A stretch of DNA of 64,000 nucleotides, from contig NZ_JAASTT010000003.1 of assembly GCF_014322795.1 (NCBI RefSeq), positions 62,001 to 126,000 of the forward strand. Reading direction: 5' to 3'. Origin of the DNA: Paenilisteria portnoyi. Its GTDB lineage: Bacteria; Bacillota; Bacilli; Lactobacillales; Listeriaceae. A program made the translations under genes and the position numbers. Below the pieces are notes generated by a model. That model was not told where the DNA came from. It saw only the letters and a program-made list of their open reading frames with translations, and made no database searches. Below, one piece after another: positions 7,072 to 18,200 of the stretch (position 1 is its first letter; every line of letters begins with the position of its first letter).

Positions 7072-8436
7072 ATGCAAAACAAGATGCCGATTGTGGAGGC
7101 TTTAAGAAATCACGAGGGGGCAACATCCCTACACGTGCCAGGACATAAAAATGGGCTATTATTTCCCGGGAAATATCGCGAAGTTTTGCGTCATGATCTC
7201 ACGGAAGTTTCGGGATTGGACGACCTGCATCACCCAGAAGGCGCGATACGTGAGGCGCAGCAACTACTTGCCGAATGCTACAATACAGATCGCAGTTACA
7301 TGCTGGTGAACGGATCAACCGTCGGGAATTTGGCGATGATTCTGGGGACTTGTAAGCGTGGGGATACGGTGATAGTGTCGCGTAATTGCCATAAATCAGT
7401 GATGCATGCGTTAGATTTGGCGGGCGTTCATGCCATTTATTTGACGACACGAAAGGAACCGCAGACAGGGACGGCGAAAGGTGTTGAAGCTTCACTATTA
7501 CGTGAAGCCTTACAGACGGGAACGATTCGCGCCGTCATATTCACCTATCCAAGCTACTACGGTTTCGGATTTGATCTAGCGAGCTGTATCGCGACCTGCC
7601 GAGAATTTGGCGCACTCGTACTTGTTGACGAAGCGCACGGTGCTCATTTTCAAGCAGATGCATCATTATTTCCAGTCTCAGCCATAGAACTCGGCGCGGA
7701 TGTTGTCGTCCAGTCCGCCCATAAAACCCTGCCAGCTCTGACGATGGGATCTTATTTACATATACCAAAATGGCGCGAAGAATTAGCCGAGATTCCGAGA
7801 TATCTACAAATGTTGCAATCGAGCAGCCCGTCCTATTTAATCATGGCATCACTTGATTACGCGCGTCATTATGTGGCAAACTACAATGAACAGGACATAA
7901 AAGCATTCCTAAAAATGCGCGCAGATTGGATAGTGTGGCTTCGGCAAAATAACCTTACTGTCATCACACCTGACGATCCACTAAAGCTCAGCGTTCGTAA
8001 AGATGGCTTATCAGGTTTCGACCTCCAAACAATATTCGAGCAAGCAGGCTACTATCCAGAACTCGCGGACGCTAATAATGTGTTACTTACATTACCTCTA
8101 ATCAAAGAAGGCATGGAATTCCAGGTCCCTACTGTTTCATTAAACTGGGATACCCTGGAATTTGGTAAACAATCTGAGCCTGACGCAATGACAATCCCGG
8201 CAATCACAAAAATACTAGCCACCGATACAACTCGTCCAACCTACTTTGAAACACTCGAAGACACAATCGGCAAAACCGCCGCAGAAATGGTCATCCCATA
8301 CCCACCAGGAATTCCAGTCATTTTGGTTGGTGAGAAAATAACAACGGCACACATCGAGGTACTTTTATCAGTTCAAAAACATCACTACCAAGGCGGCGAA
8401 AAACTTCACCAAAACCAAATGAAAATTTTCATATAA
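7072..8436 (+). CDS. yaaO: Orn/Lys/Arg decarboxylase family protein YaaO
   Basis: A 454-residue PLP fold type I enzyme. Key residues: LVDEAHGAH with Asp186 for the pyridine nitrogen, and SAHKTL with Lys218 for the PLP Schiff base. N-terminal TSLHVPGHKNG is the family signature. It is shorter than inducible enterobacterial decarboxylases and lacks their N-terminal wing domain, matching YaaO/SpeA-like proteins of Bacillales. Start ATG 7072 follows GGAGGG. The neighbours yaaO-tmk-pstA are the conserved order. Whether it acts on arginine, lysine or another amino acid is not clear from sequence. Confidence 0.9.
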   Translation: MQNKMPIVEALRNHEGATSLHVPGHKNGLLFPGKYREVLRHDLTEVSGLDDLHHPEGAIREAQQLLAECYNTDRSYMLVNGSTVGNLAMILGTCKRGDTVIVSRNCHKSVMHALDLAGVHAIYLTTRKEPQTGTAKGVEASLLREALQTGTIRAVIFTYPSYYGFGFDLASCIATCREFGALVLVDEAHGAHFQADASLFPVSAIELGADVVVQSAHKTLPALTMGSYLHIPKWREELAEIPRYLQMLQSSSPSYLIMASLDYARHYVANYNEQDIKAFLKMRADWIVWLRQNNLTVITPDDPLKLSVRKDGLSGFDLQTIFEQAGYYPELADANNVLLTLPLIKEGMEFQVPTVSLNWDTLEFGKQSEPDAMTIPAITKILATDTTRPTYFETLEDTIGKTAAEMVIPYPPGIPVILVGEKITTAHIEVLLSVQKHHYQGGEKLHQNQMKIFI

Positions 8437-8505
8437 ATATAAGCGTTTTGCGTCGGTTCATGGTATGCTTAGAACTAAGAAAACGAATAAGGATGGTAAC
8501 AAAAA

Positions 8506-9132
8506 ATGAACGGTATTTTTATCACGTTAGAAGGTCCGGATGGATCAGGAAAAACAACGGTCGGCGCGCGTTTAGCAGAGCGTTTAGAAGAAGCAGGAAT
8601 TCAATTTGTAAAAACGAGAGAACCAGGTGGGAGCAAAATTTCCGATGTCGTGCGTGAGATTTTCCTGAACGATCTCGATAGCAGAATGGACGCAAAAACT
8701 GAAGCCTTATTGATTGCAGGGGCGAGACGCCAACATGTCGTGGAACTCATTCGCCCAGCGCTCGCTGACGGAAAACTAGTTTTGTGCGACCGCTTTATTG
8801 ACAGTTCACTTGCTTACCAAGGCGTTGGACGCGATATCGGGATCGACGAAGTTTTGAAAATCAATCAATTTGCCGTTGAAACAACGATGCCAGATGTGAC
8901 GTATTATTTAGACGTTCCAGCAGATGTTGGCTTGGCAAGAATCGCTGCCAATAAAGGCCGCGAAGTCAACCGCCTCGACATGGAAGATGTGACATTCCAC
9001 AACAAAGTACAAACAGGCTACGAGACCGTACGCGACATGTTCCCAGAACGGATTGAGATCATTGATGCCACAAGAACCATCGAAGAAATTGTCACAGATA
9101 TTTTCGAACGAATCCGAGCAAGACTAGGCTAA
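8506..9132 (+). CDS. tmk: Thymidylate kinase
   Basis: A 208-residue dTMP kinase. The P-loop GPDGSGKTT is at residues 10-18, followed by the TREPGG substrate motif near 37-42 and [14 protein letters not shown] with the DR motif that binds dTMP. The enzyme makes dTDP for DNA synthesis and is essential. The Shine-Dalgarno is AAGGATGG. It lies between yaaO and pstA as in Bacillus and Listeria. Confidence 0.97.
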   Translation: MNGIFITLEGPDGSGKTTVGARLAERLEEAGIQFVKTREPGGSKISDVVREIFLNDLDSRMDAKTEALLIAGARRQHVVELIRPALADGKLVLCDRFIDSSLAYQGVGRDIGIDEVLKINQFAVETTMPDVTYYLDVPADVGLARIAANKGREVNRLDMEDVTFHNKVQTGYETVRDMFPERIEIIDATRTIEEIVTDIFERIRARLG

Positions 9133-9187
9133 CATCACTTGTTACATATCGAGATGAGCCCCGCCCGCCACGAGGTTTTATTAGTAA

Positions 9188-9572
<385 letters not shown>

Positions 9573-9574
<2 letters not shown>

Positions 9575-9612
9575 AAAAAGGTTGAGCTAGAAATCCTAGC
9601 TCAACCTTTTTT
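9573..9612. terminator. Bidirectional terminator between pstA and pucR
   Basis: A 16-bp stem AAAAAGGTTGAGCTAG/CTAGCTCAACCTTTTT with a short loop. It begins at the pstA stop codon, and the pucR stop (9601-9603, minus strand) lies within its right arm, so the two convergent genes share it. Confidence 0.92.
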
Positions 9613-11220
9613 GTCCGACAACAACAACGCCAACCGCAACTTCAGCGAAAAATCCGCATGCGTAATCGGATGATCGAGCAACGCCGCACATTTCGCAATC
9701 CTGTACTTCACCGTATTCCGATGAATATACAACTGTTTCGCCGTCTCCGTAATCTCGCACTGACAACTCAAATACACCTGCAACGTTCGCCGCAACTCCT
9801 GATGCATCTCATTTTGCGGGTAGGCCAGGGTCTTCAGCGTGAACAAACAAAAATGCTGAATCTGCTCTACCGGAATAAACTGCATCAACTCCATAATTCC
9901 CTTAGACTCATAAAAATGCACAAACGAGTGATAGTGGTCCTTCTCACTTTGCCGATACGTATCCACAGCCTCCATGTAAGAATAATGAATCGAAGCCGTC
10001 TCATACACCTCGTTACCCGCCGCAAACGAAATCGAAATCGGGAACAACCGATCAAGCGCCGTCTGAATCGCAGTCAACCGCTCCTTCAATTCCGCCTCAT
10101 GCTGCTGCAACAAAATAATAAACTTATCCTCCGTCGGGTGCGGAAATATCAACGCGTTCTCAAAATTCCGATGCAATTCCCGCTCCAACCACTCATACGT
10201 CAGCGAATAAATCTCTTCTTGCAACGTCAAATTCTTCAGCGCCATTGAACTCTCATCAATTCCCGCGACCAAACATCGATAATAATCCGACGGCAACAAA
10301 CCATAACCCTTCCCATAATCCAGCAAATTCCGCGTATACTCCGCGTCATCCTCGCCCTTTTGCAACAACTTCGTGAAAAATTTCCCACGCAACGTCCGGT
10401 TACCTTCCGCCAATTTCTGATTCTTATAAATCGTAAACGAAATAATCGTGTTCGCCTGCTCAATCGCGAGTTGCGAGAACGGATACGGAATCTGATCCGC
10501 CTTCAAAATCACCAGAAAATACGGATAGTACGTCGTCACTTTCACCGGGAAAACCGAAATCAACAACGTATCATCTTCCAGCAAAAACGTCATTTCACTC
10601 GAAAGCTCCGGCGTCTTTTTCAGCTTCTCATGAATATCATCTAGTGTCGTCGCGTAACTCGGCTGTTTAAAATGCTGCGTACTCGCCACAACCTCCAAAA
10701 ACGGATTAATCAACACCACCGGCCGCTTCAAAATACCACCTAAATTCTGAATCAGCGACTGCAGCGATGCGCCCTTAATCATCATTTTCGAAAACTTCTG
10801 CTGAATATCAATCGCATAATGAAACTTCTCCGTTTGATGATCCCAAATATAAGACAACAACTGGTGCGAAATCGTGCCCAGCGTCACCGTAAGCGGAATC
10901 CGCAAAATTGGAAACTCCAAGCGGTTCGCCGTCTCAATCACCATCGGATCCAATTTATCAATAAAACGCCCCAACTTAATCCCGAGCCCTGCAGCCGGCA
11001 AACGATGCAAATCTTCAATCAATTTACAAAGCGCTTCCGGATCATTCTGAAAAGCCATCGCAGTCGTGAGCAAAAATGTATTTTTAGGCAGATAAGCAAC
11101 AATATCGGGCGTCTCCGAAATCTCAATCGTATCGACCATATTCTCTAAATCGGCCTTGGCGTTTATCACTTCAATATTAGAAAATCTTGGCGTTAGTAGC
11201 AGTTCGGACATCGTTGTCAT
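9601..11220 (-). CDS. pucR: PucR family transcriptional regulator
   Basis: A 539-residue protein when started at the ATG ending at 11220 (MTTMSELLLTPRF), which follows GGAAGGGG; a longer in-frame form to 11271 lacks a Shine-Dalgarno. The N-terminal half (about 10-125) matches the PucR ligand-binding domain, and the C-terminus holds an HTH (about 489-510: ITETAKQLYIHRNTVKYR) of the HTH_30 type. In Bacillus, PucR activates purine catabolism genes in response to allantoin-type inducers. Here it is next to pucG and about 8-11 kb from pucH and pucI, so control of that locus is likely. Confidence 0.9.
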   Translation of the reverse strand: MTTMSELLLTPRFSNIEVINAKADLENMVDTIEISETPDIVAYLPKNTFLLTTAMAFQNDPEALCKLIEDLHRLPAAGLGIKLGRFIDKLDPMVIETANRLEFPILRIPLTVTLGTISHQLLSYIWDHQTEKFHYAIDIQQKFSKMMIKGASLQSLIQNLGGILKRPVVLINPFLEVVASTQHFKQPSYATTLDDIHEKLKKTPELSSEMTFLLEDDTLLISVFPVKVTTYYPYFLVILKADQIPYPFSQLAIEQANTIISFTIYKNQKLAEGNRTLRGKFFTKLLQKGEDDAEYTRNLLDYGKGYGLLPSDYYRCLVAGIDESSMALKNLTLQEEIYSLTYEWLERELHRNFENALIFPHPTEDKFIILLQQHEAELKERLTAIQTALDRLFPISISFAAGNEVYETASIHYSYMEAVDTYRQSEKDHYHSFVHFYESKGIMELMQFIPVEQIQHFCLFTLKTLAYPQNEMHQELRRTLQVYLSCQCEITETAKQLYIHRNTVKYRIAKCAALLDHPITHADFSLKLRLALLLSDKKG

Positions 11221-11532
11221 TGTAAAAAACCCCTTCCATTGGCTGGACGAACAAGCATCGGACCACACCAAAGTTTAGTCCTCTCAATTGTACTATAGAA
11301 GTGCTCCATTTGTCGTTAGAAAATATTGTCTACTATGAACAAAGAGGGAGATCCTTTTTGTGCTGGTTGGCTAATGTTTCCCGTTTAGAATTATCTTAAA
11401 ATAAAAGCAGAAGCATAGCTATTGTGGCGGTCGGTCAATGGAGAGTGTATGATGAATTCCCAAGTAAAGTTGTGAATAAATGTACATAAACGGTCAACCG
11501 CTCTTTTTTTAATAACGAAGGAGGAACATAAT
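11221..11532. other. Divergent intergenic region pucR/pucG
   Basis: This 312-nt gap must carry both divergent promoters. I see a possible pucR -10 (TACAAT on the minus strand near 11287-11292) and a Shine-Dalgarno AAGGAGGAA for pucG at about 11518-11526. A small inverted pair CGGTCAACCG followed by a T-run (about 11489-11509) could be a weak hairpin in the pucG leader. No clear operator palindrome stands out. Confidence 0.4.
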
Positions 11533-12744
11533 ATGGTAAAAGAACTACAAGCATCAATTCGGACAATCATGACTCCCGGACCAGTAGAGGCCGAACCACG
11601 CGTATTAAGAGCAATGAGCACACCAATTCTAGGGCAATATGATCCAGAATTCTTCGCGATGATGAACGACGTAACCAACCTTTTAAAAATGCCATTTCAA
11701 ACAGAAAATGAATGGGCGCTAGCCGTTGATGGCACAGCTCGCGCGGGACTTGAAGCAGCAGTTTGCGGGATTATCGAACCAGGCGACAAAGTACTCGTAC
11801 CATCATTTGGCCGTTTTGGCTTTTTAATGGCGGAGCTCGCGCAACGTGCAGGCGCGCAAGTCAAGATCGTCGAGCAAGAGTGGGGCACAATTTTTGACCC
11901 GAAAACAGTTATCGACGAAATTAAAGCGTACAACCCAAAAATGCTGATCATGGTTCATGGCGAAACATCCACGGGCCAAATGCAAGACTTGAAAGAGATC
12001 GGGTTATTCTGTAAGGAAAACGACGTCCTATTCATGGTTGATGCGGTCGCAACATTCACCGGTGCAGACTTCCAAACCGACGCGTGGGGAGTAGACATCG
12101 CCGTTGCTGGCACGCAGAAATGCCTAAGCGTCCCAACCGGAATGGCGCCAATAACCTATAACGCAAAAGTCGAGAAAATCCTCGCATCCCGTTACCAAGT
12201 CGAACTAGGCCTAACAAAAGACGTCCGAAACGACCGCTTCATTTCGAGTAACTACTTAGACCTCAGCCAAATTCAGCAGTACTGGGGACCAAAACATATC
12301 AACCACCACACAGAAATGACATCGATGATTTATGCGCTACGTGAGGGCTTAAGAATCGTGCACGAAGAAGGCTTAGAAAACCGTTTTGCCCGTCACCGCA
12401 AGCACGAAAAAGCGATGATGACAGGCTTGAACGCAATGGGCTTAACACTATTCGGCGATATGTCTAGTAAAATGCCAACCGTAACGTGTGTGAATATTCC
12501 AGAAGGCCTTGATGGAGAAGCCGTGCGTGCAACATTACTGCACCATTACGGCGTCGAAATCGCGAGTTCATTCGGTTCTCTTGCCGGCAAGATTTGGCGC
12601 ATCGGAAACATGGGCTTTAGCAGCCGCAAAGAGAACGTCCTGCATACACTGAACGCGCTAGAAGCCTCGATCACATTCCACGGTGGTAAAATCGCAAAAG
12701 GCGAAGCAGCACAAGCCGCGTTGAAATTTTATAGCGAGAATTAA
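11533..12744 (+). CDS. pucG: (S)-ureidoglycine-glyoxylate / alanine-glyoxylate type aminotransferase
   Basis: A 403-residue class V PLP aminotransferase. Motifs: TPGPVEAEPRVL near residue 14, MVDAVATFTGADF with Asp170, and AGTQKCLSVPTG with Lys196 as the PLP lysine. This matches the serine-pyruvate/alanine-glyoxylate group that includes PucG of Bacillus subtilis, which transaminates ureidoglycine with glyoxylate. The assignment to PucG rather than a plain alanine-glyoxylate enzyme rests on the divergent pucR and the nearby allantoinase and allantoin permease. It has its own AAGGAGGAA site and a terminator at 12756-12786. Confidence 0.85.
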   Translation: MVKELQASIRTIMTPGPVEAEPRVLRAMSTPILGQYDPEFFAMMNDVTNLLKMPFQTENEWALAVDGTARAGLEAAVCGIIEPGDKVLVPSFGRFGFLMAELAQRAGAQVKIVEQEWGTIFDPKTVIDEIKAYNPKMLIMVHGETSTGQMQDLKEIGLFCKENDVLFMVDAVATFTGADFQTDAWGVDIAVAGTQKCLSVPTGMAPITYNAKVEKILASRYQVELGLTKDVRNDRFISSNYLDLSQIQQYWGPKHINHHTEMTSMIYALREGLRIVHEEGLENRFARHRKHEKAMMTGLNAMGLTLFGDMSSKMPTVTCVNIPEGLDGEAVRATLLHHYGVEIASSFGSLAGKIWRIGNMGFSSRKENVLHTLNALEASITFHGGKIAKGEAAQAALKFYSEN

Positions 12745-12755
12745 ATACAATGAAG

Positions 12756-12786
12756 AATCCCTACTTGCGAGAGTGGGGATTTTTAT
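12756..12786 (+). terminator. Terminator after pucG
   Basis: Arms AATCCCTAC (12756-12764) and GTGGGGATT (about 12773-12781) with a loop of about 8 nt, followed by a T-rich run. Confidence 0.75.
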
Positions 12787-12964
12787 TATGTAGTCATAAA
12801 TCTTTAATCTAAGCGCTAACTTACAGCCTAAATCGTACATTCTTTAGACATATTTGAATTGACCGTATAATACCGTTTAACTCAATAGGATAGGTAAATA
12901 AAATCACATTGCCAATAAAAAAGGGTTTTACAGCTTTTATATCCATTATCAGCCATTTCTGCTA

Positions 12965-12993
12965 TTGTATAGTGAATTTCACTCTAATATAAT
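12965..12993 (+). promoter_or_regulatory. Promoter of the LRR surface protein gene with palindromic spacer
   Basis: TTGTAT (12965-12970), 17 nt, TATAAT (12988-12993), about 38 nt upstream of the start codon. The spacer begins with a perfect palindrome AGTGAATTTCACT (12971-12983), a plausible repressor site lying between the -35 and -10. Confidence 0.6.
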
Positions 12994-13031
12994 TGGAAAT
13001 AGATAGAAAAGTAGCATAGAGGAGTGAAGGT

Positions 13032-15146
13032 ATGAGAAAAAACTACAAATGGCTGAAAATCACAATGTGCAGTTTAACACTGGCATTGGTAGTAGCACCG
13101 CTTTCTGTTTTTGGAGAAGACAAGGAAGCGCTAACAGGAGAAGCGCCAGAAACATCCGAATCTAAAAAAGTAAACGCAGAGAAGTTACCAACCCCCGACC
13201 CATCCGAAAAAAAATCTTTTAGAGAGTGGTTTTCTGATGGACGAATTGCTTACGCGGCTGCACAAGCACTAGATTCCTATACGACATGGGATGTGAGTTA
13301 TGAGGAGTTGACGACGATAGAAAGCTTGCGTATTTTGGGAGCAAGTGATTTAGATTTTGGAGGCATCGAGAATTTACCTAACTTGGATGCAATTAATTTC
13401 AGTGGAAGTAAAGAGCTACCAGATCTTAGTCCTTTACAGAAGCTACCCGAGTTAAGTAGGCTAGATTTGGGTGATTGCGGATTGACATCACTCGATTTTC
13501 TGAAATATTTTCCGAAACTAGGATATCTTAATATCGAAAACAACACTATCGAAGACTTAACTTTATTAAAAGAGGTACCAGATTTGAAAGTATTATATTT
13601 TCAAAATATCACAGCCACTGATTTTTCCCCAATAGGCAATTTGACGAAGTTGTTCTGGCTATCAGGTGACAAAAACCAAGTGACGACGCTTGATTTTCTG
13701 GAAGGATTACCACAGTTAGAGTTCGTCTCATTAAATCAAAATAAGATTGAAGATTTGACCCCGCTGAAAGGGCATGTGAAATTGGATTACCTTCTGTTGG
13801 AGGATAATCAGATACAGGACGTGACGCCTTTGAGTGACTTGCCGAAGTTACGAAATTTGAATCTACGGAATAATCAGATAACAGATATGATGCCATTAAA
13901 ATTCATAACATCTTTGAACGAACTGGGGTTAGCAGGAAATCAGATTGAAACTATAGGGTCGTTAGCAAGTTTAACTAATTTAAACTATTTATCTGTCGCG
14001 AGAAATAAAATAACCGATGCTAGTTTCGTCAATGTATTGCCAGATAATGTGGAAATATGGGTGCAGAATAATGAGATTACAAATATAAGTAATGTAGCAC
14101 GATTTGAAGAACGGCAGAATCTGAATATACAAAGTCAATATATAACAATCCCTATGCAGTACTCGAACCAAGAGGGGATGCTGAAAGTTCATAATCCAAT
14201 TATAGATGACAGGAACATGAGTGTAACCAATATCAAACCATGGTCTCACCCTAATGTTCCAAGTTATTATGATGCCATGAAGAATCAAGTGGTTTTTAAT
14301 GCGTTAACGGGAGCAGAGAAAGTCGATTTCTCTTTTGTTGATAGCACGGAGCGCTTTTCAGGAACGGTATTTGTATCTTATACCTTTGTTTTGAATCAGA
14401 CAGTTACTTTTGATTCCGATGAGGCATCATCACAAACACCAACTCAGAGTATATTTCCGGGAGAAAGTGTAGTAGAACCAACGAATCCGACAAAATTAGG
14501 GTATGATTTTTTAGGTTGGTTTGTGGGGGAAGGCGTGTCTTCACGATTATGGAATTTCGAACAAGATACGATGCCAAATGAATCACTAATTTTGCATTCA
14601 AACTGGAAGAAATCTGTTTATACAGTAACCTATGAAGGAAATGGAGCAGATGCGACGAGTAAATTACCTGAAGTAACCCCTTTCAGTATAGATAATTCAC
14701 CCGTTTTGATTGCGCATGGAGAGGACATGCAACGAAAAGGATATACATTTATAGCTTGGAATACGGCGGCGGATGGTTCGGGAATCAGCTATTTGTCAGG
14801 AGAAAGTTATGATACTCTAAAGAATTTGGTGTTATATGCGACATGGGAGAAGGAAATACCAAGCATTATTGTGCCCCCAGTGAAGCCAATAAATCCAATA
14901 AAACCTCCATTTCCAGGACGTCCTGTGACTCCTATTGTACCGATTACAGTGAAACCAATAGAGGAGGATTCGGAAAAACCTAGTACGCCTAGTACAACAG
15001 CAGGTCCCGACATATCCAAATCATCAGGAAGCACGACAGTTAAATTACCATTTACAGGTGATAGTAGAAATTTATTTATGTGGTATTCAGGAGTATTCAG
15101 TGTCTTAGGTGCTACGGTATATCTAGTACGAAGAAAGAAAAATTAG
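13032..15146 (+). CDS. Internalin-like LRR surface protein with LPXTG anchor
   Basis: A 704-residue cell-wall protein. The signal peptide MRKNYKWLKITMCSLTLALV ends near residue 28 (VFG-ED). An internalin-like cap region precedes about 10-11 leucine-rich repeats of about 22 residues (about 95-345; e.g. LDYLLLEDNQIQDVTPLSDL). An Ig-like LRR-adjacent region follows, then two Listeria-Bacteroides repeats (GYDFLGWF and GYTFIAWN, each ending in a W-K/W-E strand), a Pro-rich wall-spanning part (PPVKPINPIKPPFPGRP) and the sorting signal LPFTG at 672-676 with hydrophobic stretch and RRKK tail. It should be anchored by sortase A. Internalin-family proteins bind host or environmental ligands; the ligand here is unknown. 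The gene interrupts the puc locus. Confidence 0.93.
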   Translation: MRKNYKWLKITMCSLTLALVVAPLSVFGEDKEALTGEAPETSESKKVNAEKLPTPDPSEKKSFREWFSDGRIAYAAAQALDSYTTWDVSYEELTTIESLRILGASDLDFGGIENLPNLDAINFSGSKELPDLSPLQKLPELSRLDLGDCGLTSLDFLKYFPKLGYLNIENNTIEDLTLLKEVPDLKVLYFQNITATDFSPIGNLTKLFWLSGDKNQVTTLDFLEGLPQLEFVSLNQNKIEDLTPLKGHVKLDYLLLEDNQIQDVTPLSDLPKLRNLNLRNNQITDMMPLKFITSLNELGLAGNQIETIGSLASLTNLNYLSVARNKITDASFVNVLPDNVEIWVQNNEITNISNVARFEERQNLNIQSQYITIPMQYSNQEGMLKVHNPIIDDRNMSVTNIKPWSHPNVPSYYDAMKNQVVFNALTGAEKVDFSFVDSTERFSGTVFVSYTFVLNQTVTFDSDEASSQTPTQSIFPGESVVEPTNPTKLGYDFLGWFVGEGVSSRLWNFEQDTMPNESLILHSNWKKSVYTVTYEGNGADATSKLPEVTPFSIDNSPVLIAHGEDMQRKGYTFIAWNTAADGSGISYLSGESYDTLKNLVLYATWEKEIPSIIVPPVKPINPIKPPFPGRPVTPIVPITVKPIEEDSEKPSTPSTTAGPDISKSSGSTTVKLPFTGDSRNLFMWYSGVFSVLGATVYLVRRKKN

Positions 15147-15154
15147 GTGAGTTC

Positions 15155-15180
15155 AGCACAGTCGCTATGACGACTGTGCT
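15155..15180 (+). terminator. Strong hairpin between the LRR and beta-helix genes
   Basis: A perfect 10-bp stem AGCACAGTCG/CGACTGTGCT with a 6-nt loop lies 8 nt after the LRR gene. The following CTCAAATAAAG is not T-rich, so it may attenuate or stabilise mRNA rather than stop transcription fully. The next gene has no obvious promoter of its own, which suggests read-through. Confidence 0.5.
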
Positions 15181-15203
15181 CTCAAATAAAGTAGGAAGAA
15201 GAA

Positions 15204-15230
15204 ATGAATGAGCAAAAAATAAGAGAATGA
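15204..15230 (+). CDS. Possible 8-codon minicistron before the beta-helix gene
   Basis: ATG at 15204 starts an 8-residue frame (MNEQKIRE) ending at TGA 15228-15230, 16 nt before the next gene. Its start region AGGAAGAAGAAATG (15193-15206) is identical to the Shine-Dalgarno and start of the downstream gene (15236-15249). It could be a translated leader or simply the relic of a short duplication. Confidence 0.3.
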   Translation: MNEQKIRE

Positions 15231-15246
15231 GATGGAGGAAGAAGAA

Positions 15247-18200
15247 ATGGCAATTAAAGAAATGATTGAACTGATTAATCGTGACAACTACGTGGAAGGA
15301 TATGCTACCGATAATCAACAATTATGGAATACGCGCATACAAGCGTTGGAAGCAACAGGAGAGGATATTCTTATCGAGGTATTACCAGGAACCTACTTTG
15401 TTAAAGGATCACTTCGCCTCATTTCTAAAGCAACGATTCAAACGACAATGGACTCTAAGCTTAACCCAACTAAAGAAAAAGCAATATTTGTTTTTGGCTT
15501 AGGTACAGATGGAGAAGCTGGATTTAGTAATTTACCAACGTCGGAAAATCCGAACTATCTCCATGATGTATGCATTCAAGATGTTAGATTTGAATTCATG
15601 ATAACAGCAGGAAATGAAGGTATCAGTTTGACCCTCGACTACACTAAACTCAATTTCCTAGCATCCCCATCACTACTAACCATCACTGGCCCATACGTAG
15701 GAAATTACACGCCATACAAAGGAATGCGAAACATCACTATTCGTAACGTAGAAGTGGATGGAAAAAACGTTGGGAAAAACGGCTTTAATTTTGGTGGAAT
15801 TGAAAATTTACGTGTGATAGATTGTGATATAAAAAACATAGGTTATTTAAGCGGTATTTCGCTGGAATTTTGCTATGATGTTATTCTGGAGGGTAATCAG
15901 ACTACCAATACAGGACGTGCAGGCATCCAAATATACCGAGGTAACGAAAAAGTGAGTGTTATAAACAATAAAGTGACCGATTGGATGCAACGATACGGCG
16001 TCTATCACTATTATTCTGTCAATGATCCTAAAAATAGCACGGAGATGTTCGACGGTGGCATCGATAGTTATGGACCAAATAATACAGAACTAGTTATTAC
16101 AGGGAATCACGTTACGGCGGGCTGGGATGAGGTTGAACGTGTGAACAATATTATACCAAAAGAAAACCCGTGCAATCCCTTAATAATCGCATTAAATGGT
16201 GATTTGCAGGTTAATCCGAGAGACAATAAAGAGAAGATAAGACCCTTGCCTACAACCCCTCACACCCTGTATCTACCCTACCGACTCAGCGGTGCCAGCA
16301 ATGTTCGACTACAAGGAAATACAGCGAAAGTTCGAAGTGTGCATATTTTTGGCTTCCTTTTCGCCGCACAGCGTGAAGTATCCAAGAATCCAACTGAGAA
16401 GGCTATTGGAGAAGTATCCGATGTAGTCGTGACAGAAAATACGCTTGAATTGGAAGGAGAAATCCGCTTGCCATTGCGGACTATCACAGTGAAAAAGCGC
16501 AACAATGTAGAGCGTAATGATGATGGAAGAAGTGTGACGCACACGCGAGGGATTGGTTTAGAAATTTTGGATAATGATTTCCATATGAAAGGGATTATAA
16601 ACGGAAGTGGGCAAACAGGTGTGGTAAGCTCATTCACAACGAAACCGCGTTTTATGACAATTCGATTAGGCGAAGAAAATGGGCGTACTGTTATGTCAGA
16701 AGAAGTCGTTTTGCATAATAATCGGATCTATCATCAGCCGTTGGAAGGTTATTACCCAGAGAAATGGGCGCAACCGGATTTGTTGCTTGTGGCGAGCCCT
16801 GAAAATATAGGAGATACAGTCATTAAACATGTGGCGGTCAACAATAATAGATTAACTACGCATAAAAAAGAAACCGCTTTCGAAACTGTTTTGAATGAAC
16901 GAATTGAGGTGCTGCATAAATCATTATTTGTAGAAAAAGTTGTTTACGATGATGTAACACCAAGTCAAGATTATCAAAGTCAGTGTTTTCTACCCATTTG
17001 TACAGTCGAGTTACATAAGGGAAATGTGAAAATCGATGAAGCTAGCGTCAATAGTCAAGGCACCTTTCTTTTCTCAAATATCGCTACTAAACTGGTGGAG
17101 AGAACAGCAACATATTCTTTCATTGGGAAGGATATTCGTGGAAATCAAGTGGAACAAGTGGCAATTACGTTCCTTTCAGACGTATCTATCACAACGGACA
17201 CGGATTATACAATTCATGATACGCAGATTACCGGAACATACGGTGCTGAGATCTACGCCATCAAGCTACAAACAGCTGGCATGACAAAAAATGCAACGCT
17301 GGATGGAACTGGTCGTTATGCAATCTCTGTGGAAGATATGATGATTAGCCCAGGCGATATTCTGGAACTGATTGCGATAGACCGCCAAGGTGTGGAACGA
17401 TATCGATTACCCGTACGCGTATTAGAGGCATCGCTCGATTATACGTTGACAGGAAGCGATTATACATTAGGAACGGACCAGATTACGGGCACGTTTGGGC
17501 GAGACATCCGAGTGGTTTCTGCGGTGATTAGAGATATCGAGGTACCCGTCACAATTACAGGGATTAATACCTTCCAAATCACGGGACTTGCCGCCAAAAA
17601 TATTCGCTGGGAAGATACGTTTATTCTTCGTGGAAAAGGTGTGGACGATGAAATATGTCAGGAGATAGAGATCCAATATCTAGATTATGGTATGACTGTC
17701 GTTCCATATGTGATTTCCTATCCCGAACGCGCTTTAACAGGCACGCACGGTCATTCTATTGCAGGGGTATCATTATGGATAGACGGAAAAGAAATGCTTG
17801 ATATACCGTTGGAGGGGAATGGTAACTACACGTTAAAAGATATAACACTACTTCTGAATAGTGTATCTAAAGAGGTAGAAATCGTCGGGAGAAATGAGTG
17901 GGGGCAAGAGGCAAGTCGCATTCCAGTTGTTATGAGTACCCTCTTCCAAGTGACAGCTCAGGACTATACGATTGGAGAAACCGCTACGTTCGCTGGGACG
18001 TATAGTGATAGCGTGTTCAAAGTTCGTTTATGGGTGAATGGTGAGGTTGTCGAGCAAGCAGCGACAGATGGAAATGGAAATTATACCTTTGCAAAAGCAT
18101 CGACTTATATTAAAACGGTGAATGATGTTGTGGAAATTGTTGGTGTAAACAAGGTTTATCAGGAACGAGTGCGGCTGTTAGTACGTGTGAATGCGCCGAA

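Noticed and set aside
9658-11148. Several long plus-strand frames opposite pucR
   Set aside because: They are frames opposite a well-supported regulator gene, rich in Arg, Gln and Asn as typical for antisense frames, and have no ribosome sites.
13298-14601. Minus-strand frames opposite the LRR gene
   Set aside because: The plus-strand protein has a full signal peptide, repeat and sorting-signal architecture; the opposite frames are shadows.
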